Below are positions 57,878 through 64,000 of a stretch of 64,000 nt of DNA, in pieces. The stretch's first letter is position 1, and every line of letters starts with the position of its first letter. Source of the DNA: JABWBD01 sp040768665 (GTDB lineage Bacteria; Planctomycetota; Planctomycetia; Pirellulales; Thermoguttaceae). The stretch lies in assembly GCA_040768665.1 (NCBI GenBank), contig JAXGMN010000014.1:124001-188000 (forward strand), read 5' to 3'. The notes under the pieces were generated by a model. The model was not told the origin of the DNA. It saw only the letters and a program-made list of their open reading frames with translations, and ran no database searches. The translations under genes and the position numbers were made by a program.

Positions 57878-59578
57878 TCACACGTGCAGCCGACTGCCCA
57901 AGCCGTCGTCGTACCTCGGCGCCAGCATCTCCGCGGCGAGGCGGACCGCCATCTCGAGGGCATCCGGCCCGTCGTCGTGGTCGCTCACCGGGAATTCCTG
58001 GAGCTGGTGCACCAACAGCCGCGTCGACGCACAGTCGGACTTCATCCGGATCCGCCGCTTGGAAAGATAGGGCCCGAGCCGCCGGATCCGCACCAGCTTG
58101 TTGGCATCGTTCCGGACGAGCGACACCGGGACGCCCAACATTCCGCGTCGCTGGAATTCCTCCTCGAGTGCGCTTCCCAGCAGGTCCTGATACTGGTTTG
58201 CTTCGACCGCGAACGCATGCGGGCGGAACTGGCAGTAGTGCTCCACCCCGTCCGCGACGATCTGCGGAGTCGGGCGCCTCGCCATATCGGCCTGGGCGTA
58301 AATCACTCCCTGCCGGTCGACACCCAGGCGGATGAATGCCGAGAAGTCGCCGTGCTGCGAATCGGTTCCCTTGCTCGGATCGAGCGCGAGGACCTTCACC
58401 TGCAAGTTGTCCGGCCATTGGTCGAACCAGATACCTTCGCCAAACCAGCTCTCCGGCCATTCGCAGAGTTCCGGATTCACCGGCGAGTTCTGCTTTTCCC
58501 GCTCGAATGCCCCTCGGCCGCTTTCCACGCGCAGACACATGAGCGTGTAAAGATCCTCGAGATCGGGCCAGAGCACTGCGGCCCCTTCGTCCATCGCTGC
58601 GCGGTGTTGCTCATAGAACGCGCGGGCGGCCTGATCGGCTTCAGGGTTGTGCGGATCGGCGTAGATCGCCTCCCACTGTTCCCAGAGCGTCGTGTTCGCC
58701 GGCCAGGGGTCGATCGAACGAAAGATGCGGCTCGTCCAGCCCGGGGTGTGGTCCAACTCCATCGCGAGCGCTTCGCGGTGCAGCGCGGTGGCCAGGTTGA
58801 CTACGTTGGTCAGCGGAGTGCCTGCTTTGAGCAGCGTGCCATGGAACCAGGTCCGCGCGTGCTGGCGCCGCAGGGCCGATTCGATGTGGGCGTCGTTCTG
58901 CAGGTCGTCGCAGACGATCAACGTCGGCCGGTGGTGGCGCCGCCGGTGTCCGCGGATCCGCTGTCCCGTGCCAAACGCCTCGACGGTTACGCCGTTGCGG
59001 AGCACGATCGCGCCGGAGCGCCAGACCGGGCCGTGACCGGCAGAGCCGCGGTAGAAGGCGGCGAGCCGGGGATTGTCGATGAGCTCATGCTTGATGTTCT
59101 CCAGGTGCGCGCGGGCCTGGTGGGCCGTATCCGAAACGATCCAGATATACGGCTCGCGGGCTTCCAGGGCTGCGCGCAGGGGATAGGCCAGTGTGGCCAG
59201 GGTCGACTTGGCCGCTCCTCTCGGCCCGAGGACGTTCAGCTTGCTGCCCCGCCGCCGGTCCATCCGGTCCAGCCGGTCGGCGAGCCACTGATGCATGGCG
59301 GAGGGCGGCCTGGCGAAGTGCTCCGGCAGATATTCTTGGCCCCAGGCCAAGAGATCGCGCGGATCTCTTGGCGGGCTGTCATCAGTACCTTTTTGATACT
59401 TGCGCAAGAATGCCCGGCGGCAGCGGAGCACAAGCCTGTGGAGTTCGCGGTCTGTGAGCAGGGGAAGGGCTGTCTCCAGGTGCTCGCGAGAAAGGCGGCC
59501 GGAAGGCGCATCCGGCGAACTCACGAGGCTCTGTGCGTCGAGCAGGAGTTCGTAAAGGTGCTCGATATCAGGGGTCAT
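57878..59578 (-). CDS. Phage terminase large subunit-like protein
   Basis: 566 residues with both terminase domains. Walker A is GPRGAAKST (118-126), and LIVCDDLQND (219-228) is Walker B with its acidic pair. The C-terminal nuclease shows VLALDPSKGTDSQHGDFSA and the closing HDDGPDALEMAVRLA, both typical of the RNase H-like nuclease of large terminases. Length is normal. The large subunit would cut and pump phage DNA into heads. No portal, capsid or tail gene is near. The bases directly before the ATG are cagttg-type heptamer repeats with no ribosome site, so expression is doubtful. The small subunit-like gene lies upstream on the same strand. Confidence 0.85.
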   Translation of the reverse strand: MTPDIEHLYELLLDAQSLVSSPDAPSGRLSREHLETALPLLTDRELHRLVLRCRRAFLRKYQKGTDDSPPRDPRDLLAWGQEYLPEHFARPPSAMHQWLADRLDRMDRRRGSKLNVLGPRGAAKSTLATLAYPLRAALEAREPYIWIVSDTAHQARAHLENIKHELIDNPRLAAFYRGSAGHGPVWRSGAIVLRNGVTVEAFGTGQRIRGHRRRHHRPTLIVCDDLQNDAHIESALRRQHARTWFHGTLLKAGTPLTNVVNLATALHREALAMELDHTPGWTSRIFRSIDPWPANTTLWEQWEAIYADPHNPEADQAARAFYEQHRAAMDEGAAVLWPDLEDLYTLMCLRVESGRGAFEREKQNSPVNPELCEWPESWFGEGIWFDQWPDNLQVKVLALDPSKGTDSQHGDFSAFIRLGVDRQGVIYAQADMARRPTPQIVADGVEHYCQFRPHAFAVEANQYQDLLGSALEEEFQRRGMLGVPVSLVRNDANKLVRIRRLGPYLSKRRIRMKSDCASTRLLVHQLQEFPVSDHDDGPDALEMAVRLAAEMLAPRYDDGLGSRLHV

Positions 59579-59684
59579 CAGTTGTCAGTTGTCAGTTGTC
59601 AGTTGTCAGTTGAGTTGATGGTTGATGGTTGATGGTTGATGGTTGATGGTTGATGGTTGATGGTTGATGGTTGATGGTTGATGG
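59578..59684. repeat. Tandem heptamers (gttgtca)n and (ttgatgg)n
   Basis: About four units of gttgtca run into about ten perfect units of ttgatgg. They lie immediately upstream of the terminase large-subunit start codon, replacing any ribosome site. The units are related in pattern to gggttga at 13490 and 54280. Confidence 0.9.
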
Positions 59685-59860
59685 CCTGCGGCTGCTTGAC
59701 GTTTCGAATTCGGGCGGGGATGTGGGCGGAAGGGTGGGTCTAGTCGGACATGGCTGGGAAGTTGTTTGGTCGGTGGAAGGGGGTAAACCCCGGGGCGGCG
59801 TGCCATGTGGGCATTTTTGCGACGCCCCAGGGTGTTGTTGCAAAATTTCGGGCGCGGGCA

Positions 59861-60583
59861 CTAGCCGCAAGTCGTTTCCGGGGCGGCACTTGGCGGGTTG
59901 GCTGTTGACGGAAGTTCTATATCGCTCGGCAGCGGGGCGTTGCAAAAATCGGCTGCGCTGGCGTCGGTGGAAGGGAGATCATGGCCGGGTTCTCCGGCGG
60001 ATTGGGTGGATGGATTGTTTGCCGGAGGGTGTTGCGACGTGCTTTGGGCAGCCGGTGGATCGGCGGGAGCGGGGCCGGGTTTGGTGTCGGCGGCAAATTC
60101 GTTGAGGACTGCGTCGAGCTTCTCGCCCACCATGAGGCGATGCTCTTGAGGCAATTCGTCGGCGATGAGTTTGGCCATGGTGGCGACGGTCTGGAATACC
60201 TGCTCCGTGGTATAGGAGTCGGGGGCGCGGAGGGCGAAGTCTTCGGGATTGAGCCGCTCGAGGAGCCAGGCCCCGGCCCGCCAGTAACGCTCCTGGGTCG
60301 CGGCGTTGTTCAGCGCTCGGAGGATGCGGACCTCGGTCGCGTATTGGGCGTGAGCGATCTCGTCGGCGAACTCGGGATCCCGGGCGGCGGTGCGGGTGAT
60401 CGTGCTGGGAGAGCATCCGACGACTTTGGCGGCGATGCGGCGACTGCTGCCATTGGCGAGCAAGGCGACGACGGTTCGGCGCTTGGCGGCGTCGAGGAGT
60501 TCGGGTCGGCCGCGCGAGGCGGTGGCGGACATGGGCGGCGCGTCGGTGGACGGCTGGGGGTTGGTGGAGATGGAATCGTTCAT
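59861..60583 (-). CDS. Terminase small subunit-like / HTH DNA-binding protein
   Basis: 240 residues. After a short proline-rich start, residues about 25-75 hold a helix-turn-helix (KRRTVVALLANGSSRRIAAK, then VVGCSPSTITRTAARDPEF), as in small terminases that recognise packaging sites. A helical middle (RILRALNNAATQERYWRAGA, then WLLERLNPEDFALR) and QTVATMAKLIADELPQEH follow. The last ~65 residues are Pro/Ser/Ala-rich and look disordered. GGAGC precedes the ATG. Its position next to the large-subunit gene supports the call. The part encoded by 60048-60196 is duplicated at 62140-62288. Confidence 0.65.
   Translation of the reverse strand: MNDSISTNPQPSTDAPPMSATASRGRPELLDAAKRRTVVALLANGSSRRIAAKVVGCSPSTITRTAARDPEFADEIAHAQYATEVRILRALNNAATQERYWRAGAWLLERLNPEDFALRAPDSYTTEQVFQTVATMAKLIADELPQEHRLMVGEKLDAVLNEFAADTKPGPAPADPPAAQSTSQHPPANNPSTQSAGEPGHDLPSTDASAADFCNAPLPSDIELPSTANPPSAAPETTCG
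60048..60196. repeat. 149-bp duplicated segment, copy in the terminase small-subunit gene
   Basis: Matches 62140-62288 with two mismatches over 149 bases (147/149). It covers the coding region for FQTVATMAKLIADELPQEHR through EFAADTKPGPAPAD. Confidence 0.95.
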
Positions 60584-60643
60584 GGCGGTTGCTCCGAGGT
60601 TGTTGGGGCACTCAGGAAATCAAACAGAAAGCAGAAAGCTTGA

Positions 60644-60672
60644 ACAGGAGGTAACGGAGGTAACGGAGGAAG
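60644..60672. repeat. ggaggtaac stutter repeat
   Basis: Three consecutive units of about nine bases (gaggtaacg). It follows the start of the terminase small-subunit-like gene on the opposite side and lies next to the terminator at 60678. Confidence 0.8.
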
Positions 60673-60677
60673 GGTCA

Positions 60678-60732
60678 ACAAAAAACCCGCCGCGAAGGTG
60701 CGTTTGGTGTGCAAACGCAGGTTCGCGGCGGG
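60678..60732 (-). terminator. Rho-independent terminator on the minus strand
   Basis: On the minus strand cccgccgcgaa pairs with ttcgcggcggg, an inner gcgtttgc/aaacgc stem sits on top, and a run of six T follows (aaaaaa at 60680-60685 on the plus strand). No protein gene on the minus strand ends here, which points to a short non-coding transcript. Confidence 0.75.
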
Positions 60733-60794
60733 CTCATTTTGATACCGGGCCGTTGCGAGGGGGGCTCTGCCGATACCCGCGGCTTTCTGGGATA
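60679..60794 (-). ncRNA. Candidate small RNA (about 115 nt)
   Basis: A sigma70-like promoter (60801-60829, minus) lies just upstream and a strong intrinsic terminator ends the region. Between them there is no convincing ORF. The predicted transcript starts near 60794 in agaacatatcccagaaagcc. Its 3' half is the terminator hairpin. No known RNA family is recognised. Confidence 0.4.
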
Positions 60795-60800
60795 TGTTCT

Positions 60801-60829
60801 AATGTACACTATCGGTGGCGGGTTGTCAA
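60801..60829 (-). promoter_or_regulatory. Sigma70-type promoter
   Basis: TTGACA (60829-60824) and TACATT (60806-60801) are separated by exactly 17 bases on the minus strand. The -35 is perfect and the -10 matches four of six. A gaacatat sequence just downstream resembles half of an SOS-type operator, a weak resemblance only. Confidence 0.55.
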
Positions 60830-61538
60830 GAAGAATTCTCGGGGTAATTGAGGGGAGCTCTTGGGGCGGGTCAGCAAGAAAGGGGGGCACTGCAGGTAGC
60901 AACGGGTCGGTGGCGGTGGTCGGTGAGCATGGGCCGGCGATGAACTGTTTCACTGCCGGTTTCCGTTTGCGGCCCAGCCGCGGAAGCCGAAGAAACCCCA
61001 GGCGCGGTCCGATCCGTCGCGCGACGGTCCGTTCGAGTCTCGAGGACTCCTGCCGCAAGCTGCCCGAGCATCTCGTTGACGGCGGCGGTCGCTGTCCGCG
61101 GCCGCGCCGGACCGCCAAATTGCCTGAGGTCGGATCCGGCGGGGGCCATACGATTATCGAAAAATCCGGCTCAGCCCAAAAAACCTATTTGAGAACCGCA
61201 GAGGGTCTGGCCCGTTCAGGGCCGTCCGCTGCCGCGGCAAAGATTCCCGCCGGGCCGCTGGGCGCGTGCGCGGCGTTTCTCAATGAGTCTTCACAATTCG
61301 TGGAATTCTCGTGGCGGGGGCGCTCGCGTTGTAGCCGCCAATCGAGGCTTCCACCGGGCAAGCCCGGCGGCGGCCTTTTCCCCGATTCGTGAAACGTGAT
61401 TTCGCTGTCAATCATCGCCGCAGCGGGATGAACCGCGGTGGTGGCGCTTCCAGTCTGAGCCGTCATGATCCGGATGACGTGAGGAGTACGGAGTACAAAT
61501 CCTTCGAGTTGGCGATGCGCTCTGCCGGGGTGCTTAGG

Positions 61539-61586
61539 GCTAGCTGGTGAACCTTTGGCCCCTGCCGCACGAGGCGGCAGGGGGCC
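61539..61586 (+). repeat. gctagctg-family palindromic repeat, copy 3
   Basis: gctagctggtgaacctttgg, then cccctgccgcacgaggcggcag: constant head, then a hairpin with ctgccg/cggcag arms. Confidence 0.8.
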
Positions 61587-61608
61587 GGAAGTGTGTTGGA
61601 GGACATGG

Positions 61609-61656
61609 GCTAGCTGCGGAACCTCGTTCACCTGCCGGATCAACCGGCAGGGGTCC
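61609..61656 (+). repeat. gctagctg-family palindromic repeat, copy 4
   Basis: gctagctgcggaacctcgtt, then cacctgccggatcaaccggcag. Spacing of about 70 bases from the copies on either side. Confidence 0.85.
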
Positions 61657-61679
61657 GATTGAGGTGGATGGTCTTGCGT

Positions 61680-61726
61680 GCTAGCTGCTGAACCTTGTTC
61701 ACCCGTGGCACGAGGCCACGGGGGTC
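61680..61726 (+). repeat. gctagctg-family palindromic repeat, copy 5
   Basis: gctagctgctgaaccttgtt, then cacccgtggcacgaggccacgg. The hairpin arms (cccgtggc/gccacggg) differ from copies 3 and 4 but match the acccgtgggc arm of copy 1. Confidence 0.85.
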
Positions 61727-61903
61727 TCGTGGAGCGGGAGTTGGGCGAGTGCGGCAGGATCGAAAGAGGGGATCGAAACCGGGACGTAGCTCGAATTGAC
61801 ATCGCGGGAGAGACTATGCGCGTAGTCGTTTTGATCTACACGAGGCAGTTGCCGGTTCCGGACGGCCGGCAATTCGTGTTGCGACGAAAGCTATCGAATC
61901 GGA

Positions 61904-62139
61904 TTAAAACAACGTCAACTGCCCACCTTTGGCTCTTGCGCGTGATCTGCCAGAGAGCTCTTGGACGGCATGGAAGGTTCCGCAGGCAGTCTCCTCCAAA
62001 CGGTCCTGAAAAGCGACCACCGCCTCCACAGCAGCATCGGGGGAGCGGATCGGACCGAGTCGAGAGAGGAATTGGCTGATCACCACCACACGACAGTCGT
62101 TTCGCGAAAAGGAAAGCCCCGTCGCCGCCAGCCGGGAAA
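61904..62139 (-). pseudogene. C-terminal fragment of an unidentified protein
   Basis: About 78 codons of coding-like sequence (RNDCRVVVISQFLSRLGP; GTFHAVQELSGRSRARAKGG; QLTLF end). It is joined at 62140 to the duplicated terminase segment, so its N-terminal part is missing. The family is not recognised. Confidence 0.4.
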
Positions 62140-62288
62140 GCAGCCGGTCGATCGGCGGGAGCGGGGCCGGGTTTGGTGTCGGCGGCAAATTCGTTGAGGA
62201 CTGCGTCCAGCTTCTCGCCCACCATGAGGCGATGCTCTTGAGGCAATTCGTCGGCGATGAGTTTGGCCATGGTGGCGACGGTCTGGAA
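62140..62288. repeat. 149-bp duplicated segment, second copy
   Basis: Near-identical to 60048-60196, in the same orientation. It is not part of an intact gene here; it bridges two unrelated gene fragments. Confidence 0.95.
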
Positions 62289-62877
62289 GGGCCGCTGGGA
62301 GCCTGCGGGACATTGCCCAATCGCGAAAGCTACCGCATGCTGATCACCGGCACGGCACTGGGATCGTTCGGATTTGAACTCGAAGAGCATGTTCCTGCGG
62401 GACAGTTGTCGTTGCCCGGACTGTCGCCTATCGAGGAGGCAATCGACGAGGCCCGCACGATGATGGAAGCTACTCTTGGGACCGATGATGATCTGGCTGA
62501 AGCGGCATCGGGCACCGACCGCCGGGCGGTCGCGGCGCTGCGTGACTTCGTAAAGATCCTGGCCGATCACGAAGCGGTTTGCGCTTTGGAGTCCGATGGA
62601 AAGCTCTTTCGCTTTTGCGACGTGGGTGAAGTTCGCAGGAGTGTGGACCGGTTGAGCCAAGACACGATCCACGAGGCGGAGGAGACGATCGAAGGCGTAT
62701 TCCAGGGCGTGCTTCCGCATCGTCGCTCGTTCGCTTTTCAAGATGTCGGATACCGCCGAGATCATCACCGGGAAGGTCGGCGGCGCGATCGAAAACGCCG
62801 CCGAGATCGATCATGTGCTTGAGCGGGATGTGAGGATTACGGTGCTGACGACATATGGTGTCCAGTATAGTCTATGA
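62289..62877 (+). pseudogene. 5'-truncated, frameshifted gene of unknown family
   Basis: The plus strand reads LPGLSPIEEAIDEARTMMEA, VAALRDFVKILADHEAVCAL, LFRFCDVGEVRRSVDRLSQD and EAEETIEGVFQGVLPHRRSF. Near 62745 the frame changes and continues MSDTAEIITGKVGGAIENAA, EIDHVLERDVRITVLTTYGV to a TGA at 62877. Composition is that of a real protein. The start is lost at the duplicated segment. I recall similar short planctomycete hypothetical proteins but cannot name the family. Confidence 0.5.
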
Positions 62878-63119
62878 TAAGGGTCACACGACAGTGGGGG
62901 CAGGGGGAGCTGTTACGCGTCTCTGCTAACGATTCTCAGGTCGCTGCCCGCAGCCTTCGGCAATCGGGATGGCGCGGGCGGCCCCCCTCTTCCTTGGCGA
63001 CCTCGGCGTTGACTCCGACCGCGCTGGAGCCGATAATTCCTATGTTGAGATTCGGTGCCGGACGGCTTTGTTCCGGCGATGGGCCGCAAGGCCGCCGGAT
63101 CTCTTTTTTATGCGCTCGG
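62878..63119. other. Decayed interval
   Basis: No intact gene. Minus-strand reading continues from the DUF3800-like start without a recognisable pattern. Short stretches such as GIIGSSAVGVNAEVAKEEGG look coding-like but have no context. Confidence 0.3.
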
Positions 63120-63214
63120 CCACGGCGATCTGGAATGGTCACGCCCGCCAACACGCGGAACTTGCGCCCGGTGTTCACGTTTTCGCGGAAGCTCTCGTCA
63201 AGACAGACCAGCAT
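63120..63214 (-). pseudogene. 5' fragment of a DUF3800-like gene
   Basis: GGAG stands 8 bases before the ATG at 63214. The first ~29 residues read MLVCLDESFRENVN, then TGRKFRVLAGVTIPD, like the N-terminus of DUF3800 proteins (a conserved xDES near the start, then a hydrophobic GVxIP strand). The rest of the family pattern does not follow in any frame. DUF3800 proteins are often carried on mobile or defence-type islands. Confidence 0.4.
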
Positions 63215-63295
63215 CGCTCTGCTCCATCACCCGCCTATAGCTTCAAATACTTCCCAATTCATCGCGCTACGCATGCAGCGAGCCATTTCGCTGGT

Positions 63296-63690
63296 TCACT
63301 TCTCCGCCGCAATAGCCAGTGCGAGGTTCAATTCCAACAGGTTCCCCAACAAAACCTCATCCGAAATGCCCGGATCCCACCGATACGCTGCGAATACCGC
63401 CTCGTCCAGCCGCCGGTGCGCGAGGTCGAGCCAAGTGGGCGCTGGTTGTAGAGGTTGGTGAGTGTCCGCTTTTTTAGTTCCTTCGCCGCGTCTGCGTCGC
63501 AGGCGACGAGGCGCGGATAGCGGACGGTGCCGATGCCGCGGGCGTTGGTCTTGTGGACGTAGCGCTCACCAGGGGCCATCGACCGAGCCGGGCAGTTCCA
63601 GGATCTCTTTGGCGCACCCACTCCGGCGGATTCAGCCAGTTGCTCCGAAGCCGGCCCAACTCCGCCGCCGCCTCCGTATCGCTACATGTC
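63296..63690 (-). pseudogene. C-terminal remnant of a DNA methyltransferase (restriction-modification type)
   Basis: Read across three frames the minus strand gives RSNWLNPPEWVR, EILELPGSVDGPW, ERYVHKTNARGIGTVRYPRL, then KRTLTNLYNQRP, TWLDLAHRRLDEAVFAAYRW and a stop at 63296. I recognise this as the C-terminal tail found in class I DNA methyltransferases of planctomycete restriction systems (LTNLYNQRPTWLDLAH). Three frame changes fall within about 350 bases; one would be repaired by a single C in the cgccca run near 63438. The catalytic domain is absent from the window. Confidence 0.5.
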
Positions 63691-63693
63691 CCC

Positions 63694-64000
63694 TCAATTC
63701 TCCATATCTTTCTGGAATTCCTCCAGATCGGCACACGAAGCCGCCTTTCGCACCAACTCGGTCAGACGGTCTTGATCCGTTATCGATTGGATGCGCTCGG
63801 CGATCTCATGCGGAACTTCCCCAAATCGAGTCTCAAGAAACACCAGAATACTCCGTTGAGTGTTCTCGGCAACAAGCTCCTGAATCAGCGGCGATTCAAT
63901 CATGACTTCTCTGCCTCCCAAAATAGGCAACAATGCGCTCAGCAACCCCGCATCATTATACCGCAGACGCGTCAGCACCTGGGTTACCGCCAGCAGGTTG
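63694..64000 (-). CDS. C-terminal part of an Rpn/transposase-nuclease-associated protein, cut by the right edge
   Basis: The open frame from the edge reads NLLAVTQVLTRLRYNDAGLL, MIESPLIQELVAENTQRSIL, VFLETRFGEVPHEIAERIQSITDQ and LTELVRKAASCADLEEFQKD. This helical C-terminal region resembles the tail of planctomycete Rpn/PD-(D/E)XK-nuclease-type hypothetical proteins, in which a catalytic N-terminal domain would lie beyond 64000. The start is outside the window, so the nuclease part is not seen. It lies beside the decayed DNA methyltransferase. Confidence 0.5.
   Translation of the reverse strand, partial: NLLAVTQVLTRLRYNDAGLLSALLPILGGREVMIESPLIQELVAENTQRSILVFLETRFGEVPHEIAERIQSITDQDRLTELVRKAASCADLEEFQKDMEN

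Larger units (their letters stand above)
60584..61903. other. Gene-free accessory interval
   Basis: About 1.3 kb. It holds ggaggtaac stutter repeats (60644-60672), the candidate small RNA with promoter and terminator, and three tandem gctagctg palindromes. ORFs at 60675-61118 and 61185-61802 (minus) are rich in Pro/Arg/Ser and have no recognisable product. Confidence 0.45.

Noticed and set aside
60675..61802. Minus-strand ORFs of 147 and 205 codons
   Set aside because: Pro/Arg/Ser-rich sequence overlapping the terminator and the palindromic repeats; no domain pattern.

Overview
The window looks like a stretch of planctomycete chromosome (Pirellulales-type), about 60% GC, probably from a metagenome-style assembly. 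The pointers are family-level: a LEPR-XLL-type N-terminus on a giant surface protein with GEVED (DYGDAP...GEVEDY) repeats, a PPC / DUF1501 / DUF1549 gene set, DUF1080, a Ser/Thr kinase beside an ECF-type sigma factor, and many enzymes with twin-arginine or Sec signals. No rRNA, tRNA or CRISPR array was seen.

Layout. 1-11171 (minus) is one giant secreted protein, cut by the left edge and broken by several single-base frame changes; it carries a metzincin zinc motif, PPC domains, beta-helix segments and GEVED domains. 11.2-14.8 kb holds a short UvrC-like GIY-YIG protein and a SorC-like sugar-sensor protein. 16.1-21.7 kb (plus) holds a sugar 2-epimerase and then a tight run of UroD-like protein, M20 amidohydrolase, peroxiredoxin and amidohydrolase. 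21.7-25.2 kb (minus) is the kinase/sigma pair; a sialidase-like gene diverges from it. 27.1-29.8 kb is a histidine kinase with its sigma-54 response regulator. 30-40 kb is a sugar-related region: a glycosidase-like protein, a Gfo/Idh/MocA oxidoreductase, and a minus-strand run of exported isomerase-like protein, small membrane protein, propeller/methyltransferase-fold/PA14 protein and exported nitrilase-like protein. 40.7-46.7 kb is DUF1549-DUF1501-PPC. 46.9-57.6 kb has an oligogalacturonate-lyase-like propeller, an HGSNAT-like membrane acyltransferase, DUF1080, an FAD oxidoreductase, a 1344-residue methyltransferase-fold/PQQ-propeller protein and an SDR. 57.6-64 kb is accessory and decaying: terminase-like large and small subunits, tandem heptamers, a 149-bp duplication, a candidate small RNA, fragments of a DNA methyltransferase and of a DUF3800-like gene, and a partial gene at the right edge.

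The strongest unexplained signals are three families of small palindromic elements scattered through the window. Two share a core (GGGACTGG...CATTTT / CCTGTCCCC). They sit mostly at gene 5' ends and twice are translated in frame inside genes: the M20 signal peptide and the 1344-residue propeller protein. The other main signal is a pair of exported proteins that fuse PQQ propellers to a methyltransferase-like Rossmann fold.

At least ten single-base frame changes lie in otherwise well-conserved genes. Some look like assembly indels and some, at the right end, like true decay. Annotations of broken genes below describe the frame-corrected product.
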